NCBI GenBank assembly: GCA_045104975.1
Contig: JBGCCY010000124.1
Coordinates: 1-64,000, forward strand
Direction of reading: 5' to 3'
Length of the DNA stretch: 64,000 nucleotides
Source: CAJQQY01 sp045104975
GTDB taxonomy: Bacteria > Bacteroidota > Bacteroidia > Chitinophagales > Saprospiraceae
Positions 24,867 to 33,965 of the stretch are shown piece by piece. The position numbers were made by a program, and so were the translations under genes. How positions within the stretch are numbered: the first letter of the stretch is position 1; each line of letters begins with the position of its first letter. Under the pieces are notes generated by a model. That model did no database searches, was not told the origin of the DNA, and was given only the letters and a program-made list of their open reading frames with translations.

Positions 24867-27734
24867 TTACTGCGCAATTAATTTTCCATTGGAAATCAAT
24901 TGGCCATTTTCTTCGATAGTGAAAAAATACATTCCAGCTTGCAAGTCCTTTTTTTGAAATGTAAATGTAAATGTATTGTTATTGAATTTTTGAAGCCTCA
25001 TTAATTTACCAGTTACATCATATAATTTGAATGTTCCATTTTCAATTACCAATCCTTCAATTTCAAAATTCACAAATTGACTAAATGGATTTGGATGAAC
25101 TTTTACTTGTGCTAATGATTTTTCCGAAGGAGTCTCAATGCTAACGATGAAGAAATTTTCTCCGATCGTATGCAAAGTCTGATTTGTAAAAATAGGTGGA
25201 TTAAAATCAAAATAAATTGCTGCTTGATTATGAATTTGAGTTTCCAAATCCAAGTTAGGTTTTTGTGAAACCTTGAATTTGACAAAACCATTCGAAGCAG
25301 GTTCATTGACAAAACTATCAGGCAACATAATATTATTAAAAGTAAAACTCAACACACCTCCTGTCGAAATATCAAACTGATAATCATGACTTGATACACC
25401 TGGACGAACTGTAGTAATATCTAAAAACTGACTCAACGTATCCAACACTACAATATTAAAAGCAGTATCTGTTCCTGTGTTTTGAAATCGGATTTGATAC
25501 TCGATGTCTTGACCTTCATCAATATAATTTTCATCTCCACGACCAAGTGGGAATCCCATTTTATCATTTGGGTCATAGCTTGCCACATTTTCTCTACAGT
25601 CAATATCTACAAATGGATCACCATCATCTTGAGAAAAAATATTTAGTAATCCCAACGTAGGAAAGAAATTTACTGTACACCCTTCTACTGTTACACTTGG
25701 CATACTCATACCTGGATGGTTAGGTTCTTGTTCAGCCTCTAATCTAAAAGTGGAACCATTAGTAGGAATAGGAATAATTTCGTTTTCTGTAGGATCAAGA
25801 CTAAATAATCCATCAAATAAAATAACATCATCTTCGACTACAATGTATTGAAGATTTGGTTGGGTTGGTGCACTTCCTACATTTTGGATATAGAATAAAA
25901 TGGAATCTCCAATACAGTTTGCATCGACTTCCACACTCGCCCCTGACCAATTTCCACTTGGCAAACAAATTGAGTCAGGATAAATATGTGCTGCTACACA
26001 ATGTGCTGCTCCAAGTGGAATTGCTTCACAATCTGTTGTATCTCCAAGCATTATATCTACGGTAAAACTTCCACAGTTTCCTATTGGAATATCTCCAAGT
26101 GCAAAAGTAAAAAGGTTTCCGCTTTGTGTAGTAATAGGAATACTAGAATCAATAATTGTCATTGCTGTATCAAATTCAATTTCAATATAGGCTTCCTCAG
26201 CTTCCATCGTTCCATGATTACAATACTGTATTGTATATCTATTTTCAAAGCACCTTCGTAAAAAAGGAGTACCAATAGAAACATCCATCAATGGACAATC
26301 GATAATAGCTTGTACTCCAATGTTTTCAACAATAGTATCAAAAACAGTTGCAAATGTTATATCAAAATTATTAATACAAGTTTCCCAATATGGAGTAGTC
26401 TCATAGGTAGAGATTTGGTATGTTCCAGTATCTAATCTAAATTCATAATAACCTGTAGAATCTGTCAATTCCAAATATTCAATATTACCTTGAGTCGCTT
26501 TCACTAGCCATTGATTCAATCCTATTTCACCGGATTGATATTGGCAATCCTCATTTTCATCGAAGTACAAATTACCACTTAATTTATTTGGGAAGCTAAA
26601 ACCAAGACTATCAACCTTGACTAAATAAGCATCATGAGTGTTATCTAGATTTCGGGTATATCCAGATAAGTAAAAACCACCGTCGTCAGCCATTAATAGT
26701 TCTGTTAAATAATCATCTTTACTTCTTCCATAACTTTGTGTCCACATTTCATTTCCATCTGCATCTGTTTTTAGTAAATAGTAATCGTTAAAGGATGATG
26801 GATTGAAAGTTTTTGTAAAACCAGCTATAACAAATCCTCCATCGGAAGCCTTTTGTAACCCTGATAATTTTTGGTGACCAAGGCTAAGATATTCTTTATA
26901 CCATATTTGATTTCCATCGGCGTCTACTTTTAATAGACTAGCAATGTGTGGCACAACATCTATAGAAGATGAACTGGCAATAACTAGATCTCCATTATCA
27001 AGTTCTACCACATTATAACCATAATCGGCTGGACCATTATCATATTCTTTTTCCCAAATGATATTTCCATTTGCATCCAATCTTTTTAAAATAGTATTGG
27101 GGCTTGCTGAACTAATAAGGTGTCCCGAAATGATAATATCATCATTGGCTGTTATGGTCAGACCATCTATATTAAGAAAAGTATTTACCTCTAGAAATTC
27201 TTTTTCCCAAACAGGATTTCCATCTGCATTTATTTTAACTATTGCAGTACTAGCTGCGGTATAGTTACTTCCAACCAAAATAAAACCATTATCACTTGTT
27301 TCCATCATCTGGCTGACATTTTCCAAAGAGGTGGAATCCAAATTAGCATTCCAAATAATATCTCCATTAGGGCTTATTTTTTCAAAAATAAAATCATTTT
27401 GAGACCAAGAAGAATGGACATAAGTTAATAAGAAATTGCTATCGGATGTACTCAGAACATCTAACTCTTGGACAAAAGCCCCGGAGTATAGCGTATCATA
27501 AAATTCCCATATAAGGTTCCCGTTTATATCGGTTCTATACAAGAATGGATAATCTGTTTGTGATATTAAATCACGTTGATAACCAGCCATAATAACTCCT
27601 CCATCTAAGGTATTATCTGCACATAAGGAGGATTCTTCAAGCCCTCCATCATAAGTTTTTTCCCAGCCTTGGGCAATCGAAAAGAAGGGTATAATAAGTA
27701 TGAAAAGAAGGGTAGTGAATTTTAAATTTTTCAT
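24867..27734 (-). CDS. T9SS-secreted seven-repeat propeller protein with DUF7619-type domain
   Basis: 955 residues. Signal peptide to about residue 21 (FFSIAQG). Residues about 25-385 hold seven repeats of the TSDGGF-I-G / LLK-D-GN-W type. An SdrD/CnaB-like linker (GNLYFDENEDCQYQSGEIG, then NQW) follows, then beta domains, then a domain containing DPNDKMGFP, IRFQNTGTDTAFNI and IYFDFNPPIFTNQ (about 760-860), shared with the 56473 protein. The last about 75 residues are a type A T9SS sorting domain (VHPNPFSQFVNFE ... AGMYFFTIEENG). It is expected to be exported by T9SS and attached to the cell surface. Ligand unknown. Confidence 0.88.
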   Translation of the reverse strand: MKNLKFTTLLFILIIPFFSIAQGWEKTYDGGLEESSLCADNTLDGGVIMAGYQRDLISQTDYPFLYRTDINGNLIWEFYDTLYSGAFVQELDVLSTSDSNFLLTYVHSSWSQNDFIFEKISPNGDIIWNANLDSTSLENVSQMMETSDNGFILVGSNYTAASTAIVKINADGNPVWEKEFLEVNTFLNIDGLTITANDDIIISGHLISSASPNTILKRLDANGNIIWEKEYDNGPADYGYNVVELDNGDLVIASSSSIDVVPHIASLLKVDADGNQIWYKEYLSLGHQKLSGLQKASDGGFVIAGFTKTFNPSSFNDYYLLKTDADGNEMWTQSYGRSKDDYLTELLMADDGGFYLSGYTRNLDNTHDAYLVKVDSLGFSFPNKLSGNLYFDENEDCQYQSGEIGLNQWLVKATQGNIEYLELTDSTGYYEFRLDTGTYQISTYETTPYWETCINNFDITFATVFDTIVENIGVQAIIDCPLMDVSIGTPFLRRCFENRYTIQYCNHGTMEAEEAYIEIEFDTAMTIIDSSIPITTQSGNLFTFALGDIPIGNCGSFTVDIMLGDTTDCEAIPLGAAHCVAAHIYPDSICLPSGNWSGASVEVDANCIGDSILFYIQNVGSAPTQPNLQYIVVEDDVILFDGLFSLDPTENEIIPIPTNGSTFRLEAEQEPNHPGMSMPSVTVEGCTVNFFPTLGLLNIFSQDDGDPFVDIDCRENVASYDPNDKMGFPLGRGDENYIDEGQDIEYQIRFQNTGTDTAFNIVVLDTLSQFLDITTVRPGVSSHDYQFDISTGGVLSFTFNNIMLPDSFVNEPASNGFVKFKVSQKPNLDLETQIHNQAAIYFDFNPPIFTNQTLHTIGENFFIVSIETPSEKSLAQVKVHPNPFSQFVNFEIEGLVIENGTFKLYDVTGKLMRLQKFNNNTFTFTFQKKDLQAGMYFFTIEENGQLISNGKLIAQ

Positions 27735-27964
27735 AATATTTTATTTTCTAAATGCTTTACTTCTCCAAAATAGAATAGTTTGTATTGGAAAATTGGCTTT
27801 ATGTTATTTGAATTAAGATTTATATCGTGCACAGTTCAAAAGTCTAAAATTATTTTTCCAATTTCAAAAACAAAAAACAGAATAAATCAATCATCTTTTT
27901 TGTATTTTTTATTGATTATCAGCTAGTTATGTTTATTTTTATCAATCATAACTAAAAAAGTGCT

Positions 27965-29401
27965 ATGCAAAAAAGTAGTCTAGTTGCCATTTTAAAGCGA
28001 CTTTCAAAGCGAGATTGGAGAGAATTTAGAAAATTTGTTCGTTCCCCTTATTTTAATCAGCGGGAAGATGTAGTTTTATTATTTGATTATATAGACGAGG
28101 CCATTCATTTTTTGCCTCCTATGGCAATAGATAGAAAGAAGGTTTTTACTAAAGTGTACGCAGAAAATTTTGATGAAAAAAAACTACGACACACCACCTC
28201 TTTTTTATTGAAAATTCTAAAAAAATATCTTACTCAAGCTGAATTCGAAAAAGACCAAGTCCAAACTCAACAATACCTTTGCAAGTCTTTTCGAAAAAAA
28301 GGAATGGAAGTTTTTTTTGAAAAAGAACTCAATCAAGCACGTGCGATTTTAGAAAAAGAAATTCATCGGGATGGAAAATTTTATTTTAAAAATTACGAAT
28401 TGGGAATGGAGGAAGCAGGATTTACGGCAGCACATTTAAGAAAAGAAAATAAGAACTTTCAATCGACTGCCGACCATTTGACTGTTTCATTTGTGGCGAG
28501 CATGTTACAGTTAGGTTGTGAAATTCAATCTCACCAAACCATGTCGAAGGAGGCCTATGATCTAAAATTATTACCTCAAATTTTAGATTTAATCATTGCT
28601 GGGAATTATAAAAATGTGCCTGTGATCAATTTGTATTTCCATTGTTATAATTCTATTGAAAGTTTAGAAATCAATGAAATCTCAAAATCAGAAAAACACT
28701 TCCAAGCATTTAAAAAACTGATCTACCAACATTGGAAATTGATTCCTCCTAACGAAATCAGAAACATTTATTTATATGCCATCAATTATTGTATCAAGCG
28801 ATTGAATTCTGGCGAACGACGTTTTATTCGAGAAGCATTTGAATTATTTCGTTCAGGCTTGGAGAATGAAACACTTTTGGAGGAAGGAGTTTTGTCTTCT
28901 TTTACCTATAAAAATATTACTCGTTTAGGTGTAGCTTTATCTGAAAATAAATGGGTCGAACAATTTCTAGAAGACTATAAAAAATACCTTCACCCTCGTG
29001 AAAGAGAAAATACTTGGCGATATAATTTAGCCTTCTTCTATTTTCAACAAGAAAAATATAAGGATGCGATGCAGTTATTGTTGCGAGTGGAATTTAAAGA
29101 CATGCTTAATAATTTGGATGCTAGAAGGATGTTGCTCAAAAGTTATTTTGAGTTAGGGGAGTACAATGCATTGGATTCTTTATTGGATAGTTTTTCAAGA
29201 TATATTTATCGACAAAAAGAAATGGGGTATCATCGAGATAATTATTTAAACCTGATTCGTTTTGTAAAAAAAATAATTCAAGTTAGGGTAGAGGATAAAA
29301 ATAATTGGCAAGAATTGAAAAAAGAAATTGAATCAACGACTAGGCTAGCAGAGCGAGAATGGATACTCGAAAAATTGGAAACTACAAAAAATCAGTTTTA
29401 A
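27965..29401 (+). CDS. Conserved hypothetical helical-repeat protein
   Basis: 478 residues, no signal peptide or membrane segment. The N-terminus (LAILKRLSKRDWREFRKFVRSPYFNQ type opening) and the rest are almost entirely helical and charged, with spacing suggestive of TPR-like or alpha-solenoid repeats (LAFFYFQQEKYKDAMQLLL near 350). I recognise it only as a Saprospirales/Bacteroidota-type conserved protein. It is upstream of a barrel protein gene with a 75-base gap and could share its transcript. Function unknown. Confidence 0.68.
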   Translation: MQKSSLVAILKRLSKRDWREFRKFVRSPYFNQREDVVLLFDYIDEAIHFLPPMAIDRKKVFTKVYAENFDEKKLRHTTSFLLKILKKYLTQAEFEKDQVQTQQYLCKSFRKKGMEVFFEKELNQARAILEKEIHRDGKFYFKNYELGMEEAGFTAAHLRKENKNFQSTADHLTVSFVASMLQLGCEIQSHQTMSKEAYDLKLLPQILDLIIAGNYKNVPVINLYFHCYNSIESLEINEISKSEKHFQAFKKLIYQHWKLIPPNEIRNIYLYAINYCIKRLNSGERRFIREAFELFRSGLENETLLEEGVLSSFTYKNITRLGVALSENKWVEQFLEDYKKYLHPRERENTWRYNLAFFYFQQEKYKDAMQLLLRVEFKDMLNNLDARRMLLKSYFELGEYNALDSLLDSFSRYIYRQKEMGYHRDNYLNLIRFVKKIIQVRVEDKNNWQELKKEIESTTRLAEREWILEKLETTKNQF

Positions 29402-29476
29402 TTTTAGAAACATCTCCATGGAACGATTCTAAATCGTGTTATGTTCTTTTTACCTTAGCCAATCAAAATATAAAAT

Positions 29477-30181
29477 ATGAAAAAAATAATTTTCACTACC
29501 ATCATTTTGTGTTTCCAATTTTCTATTTTTTCACAAGAAGAAATAGTAGATAAGAAATTTAATAAAAGCCTTTCTATTAATTTAAAGAAGGTTGATTTTC
29601 AATCAAATATAAATACTTATGATAATTTGAATTCAAGTTTTGGGATAGATTTGCAAGCAGGTTATTATTATAAAATTGATGAACGTTGGATGGTCAAAAC
29701 AGGACTTGAACTCAATTATTTAAATTCAAATACGAGAGATTATTCTTTTATTTTTCCTTGCGATATTACATCGAGTGGATTCAATGGAACTCAATCGTAT
29801 GCAAGATCCACAATGGATTGGTTTTATGTAAATATTCCACTTGAGGTTCAGTTTAATTTGATCAATGGTAAGAAGAGAATTTATCTAAAAGGAGGGATAG
29901 ATAATCTATTTTATCTTTTTGGAGATAGTCGATCTTTACTTCATGAATGTGGAGAAAGTCCTCGTGACTTTGATGGTTTTACTTTTGATGAAAAACGTTT
30001 TTTTGGACAAGTTAATTTAGGCGTAGGGTTTGAATTTAATCTTAATGAAGAGAGGAAAATATATGTAGAACCAAATTTTGAATACGCTTTTAGTAATGTA
30101 ATAAATATTCCAGCAGCAATTGGAGAAAAGGTGAAAAGTAGGATTATGAATTTTGGAATTCTTACTGGGTATAGATTTTAG
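29477..30181 (+). CDS. Outer-membrane beta-barrel protein (PorT-like)
   Basis: 234 residues with a signal peptide (ending SIFSQ). The mature part has alternating amphipathic strands: GIDLQAGYYYKIDERWMVKT, FYVNIPLEVQFNL, FGQVNLGVGFEFNL and a final FGILTGYRF ending in phenylalanine. This is the pattern of eight-stranded PorT/OmpX-like barrels common in Bacteroidota. Binding partner unknown. A long ORF from 29359 in another frame overlaps its start but lacks a plausible product. Confidence 0.78.
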   Translation: MKKIIFTTIILCFQFSIFSQEEIVDKKFNKSLSINLKKVDFQSNINTYDNLNSSFGIDLQAGYYYKIDERWMVKTGLELNYLNSNTRDYSFIFPCDITSSGFNGTQSYARSTMDWFYVNIPLEVQFNLINGKKRIYLKGGIDNLFYLFGDSRSLLHECGESPRDFDGFTFDEKRFFGQVNLGVGFEFNLNEERKIYVEPNFEYAFSNVINIPAAIGEKVKSRIMNFGILTGYRF

Positions 30182-30288
30182 ATATGCTCTTTTCTACCTC
30201 TGACCTATAAAAAAATATTCTCCCAAAATATCATAAAAATAATTTTTATCGTTTAATTCCTATTCCATTCTCTGAAAAAATAAAAACG

Positions 30289-30849
30289 ATGCTTAAATAT
30301 CTGATGCTCTTTTCCATTTTATTATCAACTTCATTTTGTACTAATAATTCAACCAAAGCGGTGAATAATGAAACTGCGATGAAAAATAATAATCCCGAAG
30401 AGCCAAAGCAAGTAAAAATTGCAAAGGCGGAAAAAGAAGGAATTATTGAAGATGAAAATTCTCAAGAACTTTTAAAACTCGTCAATCAACTTCGAAAAAA
30501 AGGTTGCCGTTGTGGTAGAAAAAGAATGAAATCAGTAGCACCATTAAAAATGAATAAACGGCTGAATCTAGCAGCTCAAAGTCATGCACAAGATATGGCA
30601 GCAAAAGATTTCTTTGATCACCGAGGTTCAAATGGAAGTAGCATCAGCGATCGGATTTCCAAAACTGGTTACGAGTGGCAAGCGGTCGGTGAAAATATTT
30701 TTTGGGGAAAGGTGGGAATTCAAGAAGTTTTTCAAGGGTGGAAAGATAGTCCTAGCCATTGTAAAAATATGATGGGCAAAGATTTTAGAGAAATGGGGTT
30801 TGCCAAAGTGGGAGATTATTGGGTGCAAGATTTAGGGAAGCAATTTTAA
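30289..30849 (+). CDS. CAP-domain (SCP/PR1) lipoprotein
   Basis: 186 residues. Lipobox at the N-terminus (LSTSFC, cysteine about residue 17), a charged linker of about 45 residues, then a CAP domain (about 60-186) with LNLAAQSHAQDMAAKDFFDH, GENIFWG and a W-x2-SPSHCKNMM segment. The canonical CAP cavity His/Glu pairs (H in AQSHAQ or FFDH, E in GEN, H in SPSHC) are present. CAP proteins are extracytoplasmic and diverse; hydrolase, lipid-binding or inhibitor roles are known in the family, none is indicated here. Confidence 0.88.
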   Translation: MLKYLMLFSILLSTSFCTNNSTKAVNNETAMKNNNPEEPKQVKIAKAEKEGIIEDENSQELLKLVNQLRKKGCRCGRKRMKSVAPLKMNKRLNLAAQSHAQDMAAKDFFDHRGSNGSSISDRISKTGYEWQAVGENIFWGKVGIQEVFQGWKDSPSHCKNMMGKDFREMGFAKVGDYWVQDLGKQF

Positions 30850-30918
30850 AATAAAAGGGATCACAAATCAGTTTGGTTTAACTCAGAAAACATATTTCCT
30901 TAAATCAAATAACACATT

Positions 30919-31347
30919 ATGAAACCGATTACCTTTCTATTCCTATTTATTTTTCCATTCATTACGTTTGGTCAAACAGAAGTTGAGCAAATCAAAAACT
31001 TTATTAAGACCGATGACTTGGGCGCATTTCTAGAATTTTTAGAAGCAGGAAATGATCTCGATGATTGTTACGAAATCAGAGAATCAGAATACTCTCTTTT
31101 GGCGTTGAGTATTAAATTTAATTGCAAAAAGATTTTTAAAAAATGTTTAGAATTAAAAGCTGATGTAGATAAAAGTTGTACCGAAAAAACACCTTTGATC
31201 TATGCGATAAAATATCAGCGAGAACATTTTTTTAAGAAACTGATGATCGCAGGTGCAGATAAATCAATCGAAACACCTCAAGGGAAAACGGCAATGGAAT
31301 ATGCCGTTAAGTATAAACGGAAAGAATTTATTGCCCTCTTGAAATAA
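30919..31347 (+). CDS. Exported ankyrin-repeat protein
   Basis: 142 residues with a signal peptide (to about FITFGQ). About three ankyrin-type repeats follow; the clearest is KTPLIYAIKYQREHFFKKL (about 94-112) with ADKSIETPQGKTAMEYAVKY after it. Short exported ankyrin proteins are usually binding modules; target unknown. A rho-independent terminator follows at 31379. It lies in line with the CAP gene (70-base gap), possibly one operon. Confidence 0.78.
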   Translation: MKPITFLFLFIFPFITFGQTEVEQIKNFIKTDDLGAFLEFLEAGNDLDDCYEIRESEYSLLALSIKFNCKKIFKKCLELKADVDKSCTEKTPLIYAIKYQREHFFKKLMIAGADKSIETPQGKTAMEYAVKYKRKEFIALLK

Positions 31348-31378
31348 GGGAGTAAAAAAAAAGTAAAAAATAAAATTG

Positions 31379-31419
31379 ATTCGTAGTGTGGTTTTCACCA
31401 AGCTACGGATTTTTTTTTT
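31379..31419 (+). terminator. Rho-independent terminator
   Basis: A 14-bp stem with wobble pairs (attcgtagtgtggt / accaagctacggat), loop tttc, followed by nine T's. Ends the ankyrin gene transcript. Confidence 0.88.
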
Positions 31420-31515
31420 GGAGAACATTTCAAATGCATTGTTAATATGGAAGGGGCTTTTTGTTTTAAAAAATCCTTATATTTCTTTTTTTTTAATTTA
31501 ATGAACCCTTGAGTT

Positions 31516-32577
31516 ATGTTTGAGAGACCCTTATCTATCTCCGATTTTTATCCTTCAATTATAGCAGTTTTAATTCTGTTTGGAATTTATTATCTAGCTA
31601 AATTATATAATGATAAGAAAAGCAAAGGCACAAAGGATTTTGGAATATTTCGCTCAGGAGGAATATTTTCTATTGTATTAATTGGAGTGGTGGTCGTGAT
31701 ACTTATCTTGCCTTTGCAACCAGATTTCCGTAAGGATCTTATCGGATTAATAGGGATTGTTATTTCCGCTATATTGGCATTGAGTTCAGCAACTTTTATG
31801 GGGAATGGATTAGCAGGAGTGATGCTGCGAGCGATCAATAATTTTAAGCCTGGGGATTTTATTGAAGTCAATGAGTTTTTTGGGAGGGTGACAGAGCGAG
31901 GTCTCTTTCATACCGAAATACAAACTGAGACTCGAGATTTAACTACTATTCCAAATTTATATTTGACGACCAACCCAGTCAAAGTGATTCGAATGTCAGG
32001 AACATTTATTACTGGAGTTTGCTCGTTGGGCTATGATGTCAATCGTCAAAAAATAGAAAAGGCATTGCTTGATGCAGGAAATCGAGCAGGATTAACAGAT
32101 TCATTTGTTCGAGTAAAAGAGTTGGGAGATTATTCGGTGGTGTACTCCATTACAGGTTTGGTAGAAAATATCAAAACGGTATTGAGTGCTCAATCTCGCT
32201 TAAATGCAATGATTTTGGATGCATTGCACGATGCACAAATTGAAATAGTTTCCCCTACATTTATGAATCAACGTCAAGTAGGAGAGTCCGTTTTTATTCC
32301 TAAAAAGGTGAAAAAGAAAGATGAGTTAATCCTTTCAGATTTACCTGAAACTAAAATGTTTGACAAAGCAGAAGAAGCAGAATCTATCGAAAAAAGAAAA
32401 GAAAAACTAGGAGAGGTTGAAGATAAAATAAAACAATTCAATGAAGCTTTAAAAATAGCAACTGAAGAGACTGAGCAAGAAGAATTGAAAAAACGAATTG
32501 AGAATTGGATTGTGATTAAAAATAAATTAGTAGCAAATATTGAAAATAAAAAAGATGATATGACCTCAAAAAAATAG
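31516..32577 (+). CDS. MscS-family mechanosensitive channel-like protein with C-terminal coiled coil
   Basis: 353 residues. Three N-terminal membrane segments (about 12-30, 50-68, 74-100); the third, ILALSSATFMGNGLAGVMLRA, is the MscS pore helix, followed by the beta domain start FKPGDFIEV. The C-terminal third (from about 265) is a charged coiled coil (EEAESIEKRKEKLGEVEDKI...), longer than in E. coli MscS. It would open on membrane tension to release solutes. No partner genes. The 92-bp repeat lies downstream. Confidence 0.88.
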   Translation: MFERPLSISDFYPSIIAVLILFGIYYLAKLYNDKKSKGTKDFGIFRSGGIFSIVLIGVVVVILILPLQPDFRKDLIGLIGIVISAILALSSATFMGNGLAGVMLRAINNFKPGDFIEVNEFFGRVTERGLFHTEIQTETRDLTTIPNLYLTTNPVKVIRMSGTFITGVCSLGYDVNRQKIEKALLDAGNRAGLTDSFVRVKELGDYSVVYSITGLVENIKTVLSAQSRLNAMILDALHDAQIEIVSPTFMNQRQVGESVFIPKKVKKKDELILSDLPETKMFDKAEEAESIEKRKEKLGEVEDKIKQFNEALKIATEETEQEELKKRIENWIVIKNKLVANIENKKDDMTSKK

Positions 32578-32877
32578 CATAAAGCAACTTTATTTTTATG
32601 CGCCTTTTTTGTAATTTCGGTAGATCTTTTATTTGAAAATCGGTAACCATTCAGCAAAATTGAAAATCGAGTAGTGGTCTATGAGAAATGGGGCGGGTTA
32701 GGTCTGGCGAAAAATGAGGGAGCGGGAGCTTGACTTTGAGTTAAGCTATTTTTTCGCCTAGAATTTTTTGGTTCTTTTCTTTTAATGAAAAAAAGAACAA
32801 TCTTAGCATCTTCCACTTGGTTAAAAAATATCGAAAAGTTAATTTAAAAATTACTAAATAGCTACAAAAATAGTGTG
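32578..32877. other. Intergenic gap containing repeat copy 2
   Basis: 300 bases between two plus-strand genes. About a third is the 92-bp dispersed repeat (32710-32801). No gene or promoter match is clear. Confidence 0.6.
32710..32801 (-). repeat. Dispersed 92-bp intergenic repeat, copy 2
   Basis: Reverse complement of the 11277-11367 repeat, about 90% identical, including the hairpin with poly-T/poly-A arms and the ttctag / gcttaactc blocks. Confidence 0.85.
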
Positions 32878-33849
32878 ATGAAAAAAGCTAAAATACTAAT
32901 TCTCCTCCTCCTTAATTGCATGCTTCTCCAAGCTCAAAATGGAATTTCTGGATACCTCAACCTTGAAGATATTGAAAACCCATCATCAGAAATTTTTCTT
33001 TATGAAGTTGATCTAAATGGCAGTCAACAAAAAGTGTCGAGCGACTTTTTAGCAAAAGCGACTATTGATAAAAATGGATATTTTGAATTTAGTGCAGACT
33101 TTTTTGGCAAGGAGAATAAATTTTACAAGGTAGAACTTGATCCTGAAGACGAAAATGGTTTTATCAAATTTCCAACCTACCATATCTTTATCTTAAGCGA
33201 TACAGATTCGCTATATTTCCAAAAAAGTAATCAACCCTTTGGGAACTTTACCAATACTAATTTAGCAGATTTGGAATGGCAAAAATTCAATCAATTTGAA
33301 TCTAATCTCAACTTAAATGATGCGGCTATTTTTCGAAAAAGATACAAACCTTATGTCAAAGATTCCTTGCAAATTTTAATGGTGAAATTAATTGGAATCA
33401 AGCAATTGAAGGATAAACAATTACTGGAAAAAGACATCCAAGAAAACCCCAATTATTATCTCAACTTGCTCGAAGATTTTCAATCGAGTGATTTGGATCC
33501 AACCGATTATGCGCATTTGGAAAATGAAATAACGATGGTAGAATTAACTGATGTAAATGAAAAATATCAAATGAGTTTGTGGTGGAATGGTATTTCTATT
33601 TTCTTGATTTTAGGACTGTTTTTTAGCGTTTTTCAGATGAAGAAAAAAACGAAAAATCAACTACCTATTTTACCTCCAAACTTGAGCGAACGAGAAGAGT
33701 TAATTAAAGATTTAATCCTAGAAGGGAAAAGTAATAAAGAGATTGCGAGTGAATTATTTATCAGTCTGAGCACGGTGAAAACTCATATCACAAGCCTCTA
33801 CAAAAAACTAGGCGTATCTGGTAGAAAAGAAATTTTGATGAATAAATGA
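32878..33849 (+). CDS. Transmembrane LuxR-type transcription factor
   Basis: 323 residues from ATG 32878 (a GTG one codon earlier is possible). Signal peptide/first membrane segment at 1-20 (ILILLLLNCMLLQAQ), a periplasmic region (about 21-235), one membrane helix (about 238-257, ISIFLILGLFFSVF), then a LuxR/GerE HTH at 270-323: LSEREELIKDLILEGKSNKE, then IASELFISLSTVKTHITSLY. The topology puts the sensor outside and the DNA-binding domain inside, so it can relay a periplasmic signal directly. It is 116 bases upstream of a TonB-receptor-like barrel gene on the same strand, a likely target; both points are inference. Confidence 0.85.
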   Translation: MKKAKILILLLLNCMLLQAQNGISGYLNLEDIENPSSEIFLYEVDLNGSQQKVSSDFLAKATIDKNGYFEFSADFFGKENKFYKVELDPEDENGFIKFPTYHIFILSDTDSLYFQKSNQPFGNFTNTNLADLEWQKFNQFESNLNLNDAAIFRKRYKPYVKDSLQILMVKLIGIKQLKDKQLLEKDIQENPNYYLNLLEDFQSSDLDPTDYAHLENEITMVELTDVNEKYQMSLWWNGISIFLILGLFFSVFQMKKKTKNQLPILPPNLSEREELIKDLILEGKSNKEIASELFISLSTVKTHITSLYKKLGVSGRKEILMNK

Positions 33850-33965
33850 TCGTATTTATTAGGTTTGTCTAGGTACTAGTCCCTTTTTCAGACCTTTAAA
33901 AAATGACTTTCAACTAATTTATCTGTTTTTTTGTGAATCATATTTTAAGTAATAAAAATCGATTC

